Positions 41,573-55,704 of a DNA stretch of 64,000 nucleotides are shown in pieces. The DNA comes from Bin87 sp965203195 (lineage in GTDB: Bacteria > Chloroflexota > Dehalococcoidia > Lucifugimonadales > UBA3495). Position numbers and translations under genes: made by a program. Under the pieces are notes generated by a model. The model saw only the letters and a program-made list of their open reading frames with translations. It was not told where the DNA came from and did no database searches. Numbering within the stretch: position 1 is the first letter of the stretch; each line of letters starts with the position of its first letter. The stretch lies in contig OZ241860.1 in the NCBI GenBank assembly GCA_965203195.1, positions 1,984,001 to 2,048,000 of the forward strand, given 5' to 3'.

Positions 41573-41683
41573 AGGTCAATCCATGCTGGCAGCGGTACGG
41601 ACGGCGTTGCCATCCGGTCTGCGGGGCGTACGCAGAGCGTGGTTGGGCCGGTTCAAGGTTAGCCTGTTTCAGGGAAGTTCCGG

Positions 41684-42049
41684 CTAGGCTTCGAGGGCCT
41701 TGGCCAGCTTCGCCAAAGTGGCCTTCGGGTTGAGCGCGGAGCGGCGCGCCAGCTGGTGCAAGTGGCGCAGCCGGAGGGCCTGTTCGCCGGTTGCGAGACT
41801 CTCATTCGAAAGCGTCGCGAATTTGTGGCTGGTCTCCAAAACCTCGGCCGTGTAGCCGTCATCGTCAAAAATTTCAAGCTGATGGCGGGCCGCAGGAGAG
41901 TATTTGCCGGTACTCAACTCCCGCACCACAACCGCGATGGTATCTACGGATGTCACGAACGCGTCGTTGGTCACGGAAGGACGCCAGCGCAATTTCCCGT
42001 CATCGGTTTGCCGGATCAATCCTTCCAAAATCCGGTCCATTTCGCTCAT
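41684..42049 (-). CDS. Unknown protein, 121 aa, partner of a membrane coiled-coil protein
   Basis: The ATG overlaps the stop of the gene at 42046-42570 by 4 bases (ATGA), so the two are translationally coupled. The product begins MSEMDRILEGLIRQTDDGKLRWRPS, has a beta-rich middle (AFVTSVDTIAVVVRELSTGKY, LEIFDDDGYTAEVLETS) and a helical C-terminus (LRLRHLHQLARRSALNPKATL). I do not recognise the family. The middle resembles proteins that sense or bind small ligands, but no catalytic motif shows. Position beside HEPN-like and restriction genes makes a defence role conceivable; the data do not show it. Confidence 0.65.
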   Translation of the reverse strand: MSEMDRILEGLIRQTDDGKLRWRPSVTNDAFVTSVDTIAVVVRELSTGKYSPAARHQLEIFDDDGYTAEVLETSHKFATLSNESLATGEQALRLRHLHQLARRSALNPKATLAKLAKALEA

Positions 42050-42570
42050 CTCGTGTCCTCCTGTTGATTGCCAAAGCCCAAGTCGCTGGCCAATTCCTCC
42101 AGGTCGCTCTGTATCAGGTTCAGTATCCGATACAGCAACGCCGTGTCAGGTTCCTCACCGGGTTGTCCGAAGTGCGCTGCAACGAGGTTTTCCATCTCCC
42201 TGACAGCGACTATGGCGTCGGACAACCGGGCTTGGAACCCGGTTTGACCCTCCGGGCAGCGTTTGCGGATGTCGGACAGCATTTGCCGCAGCGACTGGTA
42301 CTGCTCCAGAGCCGCATCCCACCGGCGGGCGCCGTGCAGGATTTTGATGCGCTGGATGAGAGCTATGGCGCGTTGCAGATCTACCGCTTGCAGATGGCGG
42401 GCGATGTCGCTGCGCGTTTCGTTGGCCGCGGCGCGCGCCGCCTGCGATGCGGAGCGGGCGCCCCGCGCCTCGATGATGGCCCACGCCAGCCCGGCAAGCG
42501 AAACGACCACGCCTGTAACGCTGGCTAAACTCCCCCAGTTGTCCGCCAAGTATCCCATCAGGTATTCCAT
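42046..42570 (-). CDS. Membrane-anchored coiled-coil protein, 174 aa
   Basis: One transmembrane helix (residues about 13-35, SVTGVVVSLAGLAWAIIEARG) is followed by a long predicted coiled coil with Ala/Arg heptads (SASQAARAAANETRSDIARHL) and further helices (LLYRILNLIQSDLEELASDL). The start is the ATG at 42570; another in-frame ATG lies four codons on. The longer open frame upstream is Arg-rich noise. A single N-terminal anchor plus a cytoplasmic helical region fits a scaffold or sensor for its 4-base-overlapping partner. No family assignment. Confidence 0.65.
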   Translation of the reverse strand: MEYLMGYLADNWGSLASVTGVVVSLAGLAWAIIEARGARSASQAARAAANETRSDIARHLQAVDLQRAIALIQRIKILHGARRWDAALEQYQSLRQMLSDIRKRCPEGQTGFQARLSDAIVAVREMENLVAAHFGQPGEEPDTALLYRILNLIQSDLEELASDLGFGNQQEDTR

Positions 42571-42680
42571 AATGCGAGGCCCAATATAGCGCCATCCCCA
42601 CATACTGGCAAGGCATACTGGCAAGCAGCATTCCGGCAAGCCGGGCGGGCGCGGCGCGGTTGCGCTGCCCGTCTCTGTGC

Positions 42681-42686
42681 TAGAAT
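42681..42686 (+). promoter_or_regulatory. Possible extended -10 promoter before the luciferase-like gene
   Basis: TGC-TAGAAT has the TG of an extended -10 and five of six matches to consensus, and lies about 85 bases before the start codon. A TTGCGC 15 bases upstream is a weak -35. Confidence 0.4.
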
Positions 42687-42769
42687 GACGCCGGCAACGG
42701 CAGCGCCAACGCCCGCGCCATCCCGCGCTCAACCCGTCCCCCGTCCCCCAACTTGCCAGGAGGCACTAT

Positions 42770-43936
42770 ATGACCGCCCCCGCCCGTATGAAATTCGGCG
42801 TATTTATGGCCCCTTTCCACCGGGTTGGCGAAAACCCCACCCTCGCCCTGGAACGGGATCTGGAGCTGCTCCAGTGGCTGGACCATCTGGGCTACGATGA
42901 AGCCTGGATTGGCGAGCACCACAGCGCCGGCTGGGAAACCATCGCCTCCCCCGAAGTGTTTATGGCCACTGCCGCCGAGCGCACCCGCAACCTGCGCCTG
43001 GGCACGGGCGTGGTCAGCCTGCCCTACCACCATCCCTATATGGTTGCCAACCGGATGGCGCTGCTGGACCACCTCACCCGCGGGCGGGTAATGCTGGGCG
43101 TGGGCCCCGGCGCTTTGGCCTCGGACGCCTATATGTTCGGCATCGACCCGGCCCGGCAGCGGGAGATGATGGACGAGTCCCTGGGCGTCATCAAGCGGCT
43201 GATGGACAGCCCCGAACCGTACACTTATAAAAGCGACTGGTTTGAGCTGCACGACGCGCATCTCCAGCTGCGGCCTTACCAACAGCCCTTCCCGCTGGTG
43301 GTGGCGTCGGTGCAGTCGCCGGCCGGGGTGACTACGGCGGGCAAGTACGGCGCCGGCGTCATTTCGTTGAGCGTGCCCCGCGATATGGTGCGTTCCACCA
43401 GCCTCAAGGATCAGTGGGCCATCGCCGAGGAAACCGCCGCCGAACATGGGCAGACGGTGAAGCGCGCGGAATGGCGCCTCTCCGTGGGCGTCCACCTGGC
43501 GGAGAGCAAGAAGCAGGCGATGGCGGACATCCGCGAAGGCTCCGCCCGGGTAGTTACCGAATACTTCGGCAACACCCTGGGCCACGAAGTGCCGGATGTG
43601 CCGCGCGACCAGATCGTTGACTTTATGACCGACAACAAGCAGTGGATTGTAGGCACGCCCGACGACTGCATCCAGCGTATCAACGAGCTGCAAGAGCTGT
43701 CCGGCGGCTTCGGCGGGATGCTGGTGCGGGTGGAGGACTGGGCGCCGCGGGACAAGCTGCATCGTTCCTACGAGCTGCTGGCGCGCTATGTGATGCCGCA
43801 GTTCCAGGGCACATTGACCGGCATACAGACTTCGCAGCAGTGGGCCGCCAACCTGCGGGAAACCTTGCAGGTCAACCGGCGCGCCGGCCTGGAACGCGCC
43901 ACCCAAACCTACGAAGCGTCCCGCCGCGCATCCTGA
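42770..43936 (+). CDS. LLM-class (luciferase-like) flavin-dependent oxidoreductase
   Basis: The 388-residue protein is a luciferase-like TIM barrel: MKFGVFMAPFH, LDHLGYDEAWIGEHHSAGWE, LGTGVVSLPYHHPYMVANRMALLDHLTRGRVMLGVGPGAL (written here in parts: LGTGVVSLPYHHPYMVANRM, then TRGRVMLGVGPGAL) follow the family. The EHH and RGR motifs are as in the limonene monooxygenase and alkanal monooxygenase branch. An AGGAGG site lies 7 bases before the ATG. The flavin reductase partner and the substrate are unknown. Such genes are expanded in several Chloroflexota and Actinobacteria lineages that oxidise recalcitrant compounds. Confidence 0.88.
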   Translation: MTAPARMKFGVFMAPFHRVGENPTLALERDLELLQWLDHLGYDEAWIGEHHSAGWETIASPEVFMATAAERTRNLRLGTGVVSLPYHHPYMVANRMALLDHLTRGRVMLGVGPGALASDAYMFGIDPARQREMMDESLGVIKRLMDSPEPYTYKSDWFELHDAHLQLRPYQQPFPLVVASVQSPAGVTTAGKYGAGVISLSVPRDMVRSTSLKDQWAIAEETAAEHGQTVKRAEWRLSVGVHLAESKKQAMADIREGSARVVTEYFGNTLGHEVPDVPRDQIVDFMTDNKQWIVGTPDDCIQRINELQELSGGFGGMLVRVEDWAPRDKLHRSYELLARYVMPQFQGTLTGIQTSQQWAANLRETLQVNRRAGLERATQTYEASRRAS

Positions 43937-44129
43937 CGCCTCGCGCCGGGCCGGCCATGCCGCGCAACGGGAAACTCGCCCGCCGGCCGGCCCGCGCGCG
44001 CCGCAGCGATCCTCCGTATTACGGGTACCGCGCATTGCCGGCCCCGGCGCGGCGCCGCCGAATGCGTCCGCTCAGATCCCCGGCGGATACGGGCGGGCCG
44101 GCGCATTGCGCCGCCGCATACAGTATGAA

Positions 44130-44135
44130 TATAGT
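44130..44135 (+). promoter_or_regulatory. Probable -10 box of the pyruvate kinase gene
   Basis: TATAGT (five of six to consensus) lies in a clearly AT-rich island (44120-44150) about 90 bases before the start. The -35 18 bases upstream is only TTGCGC, three matches. Confidence 0.4.
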
Positions 44136-44221
44136 GTAGTATATTGATTGTCCGTGGCCTATTGAGAACGATTCCCCATTCCCCGGCGGCAGCGCCGGCA
44201 ATGAACGCGAGGGCAGGAACT

Positions 44222-45679
44222 ATGCGGAAGACCAAAATCATCGCCACCATCGGCCCCAAGTCCAACTCCCCCGAAGCGCTCAGCCAGCTGGTCGCCGCCG
44301 GCATGGATGTGGCGCGCCTCAACTTTTCTCACGGCACCCTGGAGGAACACGCCGCCGTCATTGCCAACGTGCGCGCGGCCTCCCGCCAGCACAACCGCCC
44401 CGTGGCCGTCCTGCAAGACCTCGGCGGCAACAAGTTCCGGCTGGGGCATATGGCCCAAGCCATCCAGCTCAATGTGGGCGACAGCGTGTCCATCGTCAAC
44501 GAAAACGCTTCCGACGACGCCGGCCGCCTTCCTTTCCCGGAACCCGCCATTCTCCGCAACCTGCGCCCCGGCAACCGCGTGTTCCTCTCCGACGGCACCG
44601 TATGCCTGGAAGTGCAGGACATCGCCGCCGACCTGGAAATCAAAACCAGAGTCCTCATCGGCGGCAACCTGTCCTCTTACAAGGGCGTCAACCTGCCCGA
44701 CGTTTCGATGGATATGCCCGTCATCACCGAAAGCGACAAAATCGCCCTGCAATTCGGCGTGGAACAGGGCGTGGACTGGGTTGCGCTCTCTTTCGTCCGC
44801 ACCGGCGAGGACGTGCGTTACGCCCGCGCCTACCTTAACCAGCTCAACAGCCGCGCCCCGGTAATGGCCAAGCTGGAGCGCCGGGAATGCGTGGACAACC
44901 TGGACGACATTCTCCACGCGGTGGAAGGCATCATGGTCGCCCGCGGCGACCTGGGCGTGGAAATGCCGATGGAGGAGGTTCCCGGCATCCAGAAAAAAAT
45001 GGTGCGCCGCGCCAACGAACTGGGCAAAATATCCTCCGTAGCCACCCAAATGCTGCGCTCCATGGTCAACTCGCCCACGCCCACCCGCGCCGAAATCTCG
45101 GACATCCACAACGCCGTGCTGGACGGCTGCGATTCCATCCTCCTCTCCGACGAAATCGCCGTGGGCAACCACCCCGTAGAAGCCGTGCAAATCGCCGCTT
45201 CCACCATCGTTGAGGCGGAAAAGTCCTACGACTACTACAAAGAGTTCCCTCAGCAGAACGGCCAGACCCAGGCCATTACCGGCGCCGCCGCGCGGCTCAT
45301 CCAGTCCCTGGACGCCAAGCCCATCGTCATCACCAGCACCGGGCGCGCGGCCTACGAAATGTGCCGCTTCCGCCCAGAGAACGACATCCTCGTCTTTTCC
45401 CACGAGGAAAGCGTGCAGCCCCGCGTGTGCATGGCCTGGGGTCTGGCCCCCAAGGGCGTCATTCCCGTGGAGCCCGATGTGGCCCGTCTGGTGGCTCGCC
45501 TGGTGGACGCCGCCCTGGCTACCGGGCTGGTCTCCGAATCCGACACTGCCGTCCTGGTGTACGGCTTCCTGCCCGGCGTCTCCGGCACGACCAACACCAT
45601 CCAGGTGCTCAACATCCGCGAGTACCTGGACCACATCGGACGCAGCGCCGTTCCCCACGCCGCCCCGGTTCCCGCCTAG
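44222..45679 (+). CDS. pyk: Pyruvate kinase
   Basis: Pyruvate kinase converts phosphoenolpyruvate and ADP to pyruvate and ATP. The 485-residue enzyme begins MRKTKIIATIGPKSNSPE with an AGGA close before the ATG; the longer frame upstream is not conserved. Visible motifs are ARLNFSHGT (substrate region), LQDLGGNKFRLG (usually DTKGPEIR, here altered), MAKLERRECVDNLDDI with the catalytic lysine (family IAKIE), and GIMVARGDLGVEMPMEEVP. The C-terminal domain has ITSTGRAAYEMCRFRPE. The replaced DTKGPEIR (DLGGNKFR) is notable but known in divergent bacterial members. It acts in glycolysis in the cytoplasm. Confidence 0.95.
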   Translation: MRKTKIIATIGPKSNSPEALSQLVAAGMDVARLNFSHGTLEEHAAVIANVRAASRQHNRPVAVLQDLGGNKFRLGHMAQAIQLNVGDSVSIVNENASDDAGRLPFPEPAILRNLRPGNRVFLSDGTVCLEVQDIAADLEIKTRVLIGGNLSSYKGVNLPDVSMDMPVITESDKIALQFGVEQGVDWVALSFVRTGEDVRYARAYLNQLNSRAPVMAKLERRECVDNLDDILHAVEGIMVARGDLGVEMPMEEVPGIQKKMVRRANELGKISSVATQMLRSMVNSPTPTRAEISDIHNAVLDGCDSILLSDEIAVGNHPVEAVQIAASTIVEAEKSYDYYKEFPQQNGQTQAITGAAARLIQSLDAKPIVITSTGRAAYEMCRFRPENDILVFSHEESVQPRVCMAWGLAPKGVIPVEPDVARLVARLVDAALATGLVSESDTAVLVYGFLPGVSGTTNTIQVLNIREYLDHIGRSAVPHAAPVPA

Positions 45680-45811
45680 CCGCCTAAACCTTACCGCCCG
45701 ACCCTGGCACCGGACGCCGCCCGGTGTCCGGGCCGGCCCCACACCTGCCCAAGACACACCGGCATCCCACCGCATTGCCCCTCGCCTCTGCCGCCACAAC
45801 GGAGACCCGCA

Positions 45812-46168
45812 ATGACCTATTCCGAATACGCCCGCTGCGCCCGCAAGTTCCTTGTCGACTCCGACCGCGAATTCGCCGTCGGCGAAAGGCAGCAGGCATC
45901 CGAAAAGCTCTACGGCGCCGCCAACGAAGCCCTTACCGCCGTCGCAATCCGGCGCGGCTGGAAATACCGCACCCACCGGGATATGAAAAACGCCGCCCAG
46001 CGACTGGCCGCCGAGCTGGACGACCCCTTCCTGGTAGGCGGGTTCGGCCTCGCCGAAAAATTCCACAAAAACTTTTTCCACGACGAAATGGAGGACTACG
46101 AAATCGCATCCGACCGCCCCTACGTTCATCTGTATGTCAACCGGGTGCTGGCCCTGCTGGATGGCTAA
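45812..46168 (+). CDS. PaREP1/HEPN-like protein, single copy
   Basis: The 118-residue helical protein has the family pattern ASEKLYGAANEALTAVAIRRGW followed by RGWKYRTHRDMKNAAQRLAAE, with Arg and His spaced by six residues as in HEPN ribonuclease motifs, and EKFHKNFFHDEMEDYE near the end. It has the same length and order of motifs as the array at 40482-41572, but only partial identity. A GGAG lies upstream of the ATG. It stands alone between pyk and ileS and has no obvious antitoxin. The closer match to the general family makes it a useful reference for the array. Confidence 0.75.
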   Translation: MTYSEYARCARKFLVDSDREFAVGERQQASEKLYGAANEALTAVAIRRGWKYRTHRDMKNAAQRLAAELDDPFLVGGFGLAEKFHKNFFHDEMEDYEIASDRPYVHLYVNRVLALLDG

Positions 46169-46181
46169 CACCCAAACGGCG

Positions 46182-46210
46182 ATGACATCCCCGCCCCAAT
46201 AGGCTATAAT
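46182..46210 (+). promoter_or_regulatory. Strong sigma-70-type promoter of ileS
   Basis: ATGACA (46182-46187, five of six) and a perfect TATAAT (46205-46210) are separated by 17 bases and lie 40 bases before the ileS start codon. The short leader leaves no room for a T-box riboswitch. Confidence 0.75.
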
Positions 46211-46249
46211 CCCGTTCTAACCGCAAACTGCCACCGAGGTATCCCGGCT

Positions 46250-49420
<3,171 letters not shown>

Positions 49421-49426
49421 TCCGCG

Positions 49427-50269
49427 ATGCCCGAACTGCCCGAAGTAGAAAATACCCGCCAGTACCTGCTCCGTTCCGGGCTGGCGGGCTGTCGTCTGGG
49501 CACCCCGGAAATCACCTGGCCCAATACCGTCCGCCAGCCCTCGGTAGGCGAGTTTATTGAGGGCGTGGCCGGCCGCTGCGTTGCCGATGTGGGCCGGCGC
49601 GGCAAATATCTGCTGGCGGCGCTGGATGACGGCGGCCATCTCGCGTTGCACCTCGGCATGACCGGCAGCCTACGCATCCACGCCGCCGCCCGGGAACGCC
49701 CCCCGATGACCCGGCATATATTCCCGCTGGACGACGGGCGGGAGCTGCGCTTTATGGATCCGCGCAAGTTCGGCCATCTCTGGTTGCTGGACGACCCGGC
49801 GCAGGCTTACGGCCGAATGGGGCCGGAACCGCTGTCGGCGGATTTTACCGCCGCGGCGCTGGCGACGGCATTGCGGGGCCGCAAGGCACCCGTCAAGGCT
49901 CTGCTGCTGGAGCAGTCCGTAGTGGCCGGCATCGGCAATCTGTACGCCGACGAAGCCCTGTACCAGGCGGGCATACACCCGGAACGGCCCGCCGGCAGCC
50001 TTGCCGATGCCGAGCTGACCCGTCTCCACCGTGCTATTGTGGCCGCCCTGGCCCGCGCCACCGCCGCCTATGACGACGCCCGCAACGCCCACTGGCCCGA
50101 CCCGCCGGTTGCCCTCTCCCCGTGGGACATCCCCCGCCGCAAGGACGCCCAATGCCCCCGCTGCGCCGCCTCAGTCCAACTCCTCAAAATCCGCAACCGC
50201 AGCAGCTGGCACTGCCCCCGGTGCCAGCCTCCGCACCAACAGACACCGCCCCCGTCCTTGACCGACTGA
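49427..50269 (+). CDS. mutM: Formamidopyrimidine-DNA glycosylase MutM (Fpg)
   Basis: MutM removes oxidised purines such as 8-oxoguanine from DNA. The N-terminal catalytic proline follows Met (MPELPEVEN), the conserved lysine is in GRRGKYLL, the helix-two-turn-helix has GIGNLYADEALYQAGIHPE, and a C-terminal zinc finger is formed by CPRC and CPRC. The linker before the finger (DDARNAHWPDPPVALSPWD) is not the usual family loop, and the sequence ends with a short Pro/Gln tail. At 280 residues the size is normal. It lies 6 bases after ileS. Confidence 0.94.
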   Translation: MPELPEVENTRQYLLRSGLAGCRLGTPEITWPNTVRQPSVGEFIEGVAGRCVADVGRRGKYLLAALDDGGHLALHLGMTGSLRIHAAARERPPMTRHIFPLDDGRELRFMDPRKFGHLWLLDDPAQAYGRMGPEPLSADFTAAALATALRGRKAPVKALLLEQSVVAGIGNLYADEALYQAGIHPERPAGSLADAELTRLHRAIVAALARATAAYDDARNAHWPDPPVALSPWDIPRRKDAQCPRCAASVQLLKIRNRSSWHCPRCQPPHQQTPPPSLTD

Positions 50270-50471
50270 TACGGCGCTGACCGCAGCCTGACCACGGCAT
50301 ACGGATGGCTTTGCCCCACTGCCCCTCGGCGGTTCCGGCCGGCTCCGGGCACCGCCGGCGCCGCTGTGTTATCATTGCGCCCAAACGCCGGCGCCCGCCT
50401 TCCCTTTGGCCGCCCCGCCGGCGCGCGACCTCATTCACCGCGCACAGACGCCGCGCACAGGAGGCACTACT

Positions 50472-51497
50472 ATGCCCTTCGGAGGCAATGACTGGCACTC
50501 CCTCCGGCAGGAGGAAACGCTGGAACCCGAAATCCCCATCTGCGACCCGCACCACCACTTCTGGGATTTTCGCAGCGAGCGCATTCCCTACCAGCGCTAT
50601 CTGCTGCACGAACTGGCCGCGGACATCAACAGCGGCCACAATGTGACTTCCACCGTCTTTGTGGAGGCCCGGTCAATGTACCGCGCCGCCGGGCCGGAGG
50701 AAATGCGGCCGGTGGGCGAGGTTGAATTCGTGCAGGGCCTGGCGGCGGCGTCAGCCAGCGGGCTGTACGGCCCCGGCCGGGCGGCGGCGTCCATCGTGGG
50801 CCACGCCAACCTGAACCTGGGCGACGGCGTCAAGCCCGTGCTGGAGGCGTTGCAGGCCGCCAGCCCCAACCGCTTCCGCGGCATCCGCCACTCCGTTACT
50901 TGGGATCCGCACCCGGAGGTGGAAAACACCGCCGCCCACCGGATGCCGCAGCAGCTGGGCAGCGACAACTTCCGCGCCGGCGCCCGCGTCCTGGCCGGTA
51001 TGGGACTGTCGCTGGAAGGCTGGCTCTACTTCCCGCAAATGCCTGAACTGGCCGACTTCGCCAACGCCGTTCCCGACCTGACCATCATCCTCAACCACAT
51101 CGGCGGGCTGCTGCGGGTTGGCCCCTACGCCAACAGCGCCGAAACGCTGGCCACCTGGCGCAACGGCATTGCCGCCTGCGCCGCCGCGCCGAACATCGTC
51201 ATCAAGCTGGGCGGCATCGGAATGCCCCGCACCGGCTTTGACTGGCACGAACGCGCCGTCCCCGCCGGCTCGGAGGAACTGGCGGAGCAGATGGCGCCGC
51301 TGATGCACTACTGCATTGAGCAGTTCGGCCCCGACCGCTGTATGTTTGAGAGCAACTTCCCGGTGGACAAGGTGTCCTACTCGTACAATGTGATGTACAA
51401 CGCCTTCAAGCGGCTGTCGGCCGGCTACTCGCCCGCCGAGCGGGCCGCTATGTTCCACGACACCGCCGTGCGCGTGTACCGGGTGGACGAAAGCTGA
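50472..51497 (+). CDS. Amidohydrolase family 2 (ACMSD-like TIM barrel) enzyme
   Basis: The 341-residue protein begins after AGGAGG at 7 bases with EPEIPICDPHHHFWDF, the metal-binding H-x-H of amidohydrolase_2. Further metal or catalytic residues are in IILNHIGG (His) and MFESNFPVDK (here replacing the usual Asp region). The family includes decarboxylases and lactonases of aromatic degradation, such as 2-pyrone-4,6-dicarboxylate hydrolase. The substrate is not identifiable. It has its own ribosome-binding site and is separated from mutM by about 200 bases. The enzyme should be cytoplasmic. Confidence 0.88.
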   Translation: MPFGGNDWHSLRQEETLEPEIPICDPHHHFWDFRSERIPYQRYLLHELAADINSGHNVTSTVFVEARSMYRAAGPEEMRPVGEVEFVQGLAAASASGLYGPGRAAASIVGHANLNLGDGVKPVLEALQAASPNRFRGIRHSVTWDPHPEVENTAAHRMPQQLGSDNFRAGARVLAGMGLSLEGWLYFPQMPELADFANAVPDLTIILNHIGGLLRVGPYANSAETLATWRNGIAACAAAPNIVIKLGGIGMPRTGFDWHERAVPAGSEELAEQMAPLMHYCIEQFGPDRCMFESNFPVDKVSYSYNVMYNAFKRLSAGYSPAERAAMFHDTAVRVYRVDES

Positions 51498-51564
51498 CCA
51501 CGCGCGCCAAACGGCAAAAACCCTGGGGGCGCGGCCTGCCTCGCCCCCGCTTCGGAGATTTGAT

Positions 51565-53148
<1,584 letters not shown>

Positions 53149-53347
53149 CCGCCGCCTGGTCGCAAAAGCAGGGATGGGGGTAGGGGGTTGCTCCCCTGCC
53201 CCCTGTGCCGCCGGCCGGCGCGGCCCGTTTGACGGGATAGGCGCCAAGTGGTAAGTTAGGCGCACAGGAAATTTAAGGCGTCCCCCTCCTCCCGGTTGGG
53301 GACGCTGCTGTCGACTATCGCCGCAGCAACGGCATGGAGGCGAGGTT

Positions 53348-53509
53348 ATGACGACGCCGGAATCCGACCGTCAGGCAACTCCCCAGCCGGAGCAGATTAA
53401 CTGGTGGATGACGCCGACGCAGCGACGCCATATCAAACGCCTGGAGCGCAAGGCGGATGCCGCTATGGAAAATCTGTACCGGCTGCTCCCGGAATTGCCC
53501 CGCAGCTAG
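53348..53509 (+). CDS. Small charged protein, 53 aa, between the two proteases
   Basis: An ATG with GGAGGCGAGG upstream opens a 53-codon frame: MTTPESDRQATPQPEQINWW then MTPTQRRHIKRLERKADAAMENLYRLLPELP. The first half is polar and disordered, with a WW pair; the second half is a basic amphipathic helix. Such composition is unlike noise in this DNA. It lies between two tandem protease genes on the same strand and ends 79 bases before the second. It could be a regulator or an inhibitor-type partner, but it has no signal peptide, so it would meet the proteases only before export. Function unknown. Confidence 0.55.
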   Translation: MTTPESDRQATPQPEQINWWMTPTQRRHIKRLERKADAAMENLYRLLPELPRS

Positions 53510-53588
53510 TCCGCGCGAGCAATGCCAGGGACTGTCGCCGGCTGCTGCCCTCGCCACCCCATCGCAACCTTTGCTGGAACCACGCTGA

Positions 53589-55247
<1,659 letters not shown>

Positions 55248-55383
55248 CGCAAACGCGCCGCCCCGGGCGGATGCCGCCCGGCGCAAATCATACCCGGTTG
55301 TGCTACCATTAAAGCCGACGCCGGCAAACCCGATGCCGGCGCGACCTCGGGTTCGGAAGGCAAACAGGCAGGAGGCGGTCAAT

Positions 55384-55575
55384 ATGGTAGTCGCAGAACG
55401 CGCCATGACGCATCACCACCGGGAACACCACCCGCACCGGAGCAACGAGCTGGCGGAACACGACCACTGCCAGGGGAATATGGACTGCGTGTGCCATCAC
55501 GACGGCCATTGCTGCTGTTGCCATAGCGCCCACTGCAACGGCAGCAGCTGCAACTGCCACGGCGGCGATGCCTGA
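55384..55575 (+). CDS. His/Cys-rich small protein, probable metal binder, 63 aa
   Basis: An ATG with AGGAGG 8 bases upstream opens a 63-codon frame with 14 histidines and 10 cysteines. The N-terminal half is histidine-rich (THHHREHHPHRS, EHDHC), the C-terminal half has C-V-C-H-H, a run of four cysteines followed by His, and C-N-G-S-S-C-N-C-H. Hydrophobic residues are almost absent, so it cannot fold by a normal core and should fold around metal ions. It does not follow the cysteine spacing of known bacterial metallothioneins that I know. It has no signal peptide. Zinc, copper or nickel storage or detoxification are all possible. A strong hairpin follows the stop codon. Confidence 0.8.
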   Translation: MVVAERAMTHHHREHHPHRSNELAEHDHCQGNMDCVCHHDGHCCCCHSAHCNGSSCNCHGGDA

Positions 55576-55576
55576 G

Positions 55577-55603
55577 CCCGGCGCCCGCATCCCCGGCGCC
55601 GGG
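55577..55603 (+). terminator. Hairpin after the His/Cys-rich gene
   Basis: CCCGGCGCC and GGCGCCGGG form a perfect 9-bp stem with a 9-base loop, starting right after the stop codon. There is no T-run, so termination would be weak or need Rho. The following gene has its own GGAGG. Confidence 0.5.
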
Positions 55604-55704
55604 CCCTTCGGGAGGACAAGTTGCCGGACAACAAGCTCTCGGACGCCGGCGCGGGCCGGCTGCCCCTGCGGTCGGGCCGGCCGCGAATGGTCAGGAGGTT
55701 GGGT

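Larger units (their letters stand above)
40098..41584 (-). repeat. Tandem gene array, four copies, 367-bp period
   Basis: Start codons lie at 40471, 40838, 41205 and 41572, exactly 367 bases apart. Each of the three downstream copies has the same leader, TAGGAGGCAATCT then ATG, and 10 bases separate each stop from the next start. The three intact copies are all 357 bp. The repeat unit is gene plus leader, so the array arose by unequal exchange, followed by point divergence. Confidence 0.95.

Noticed and set aside
46211..46249. T-box riboswitch before ileS
   Set aside because: Only 40 bases separate the promoter -10 box from the start codon, too short for a T-box.
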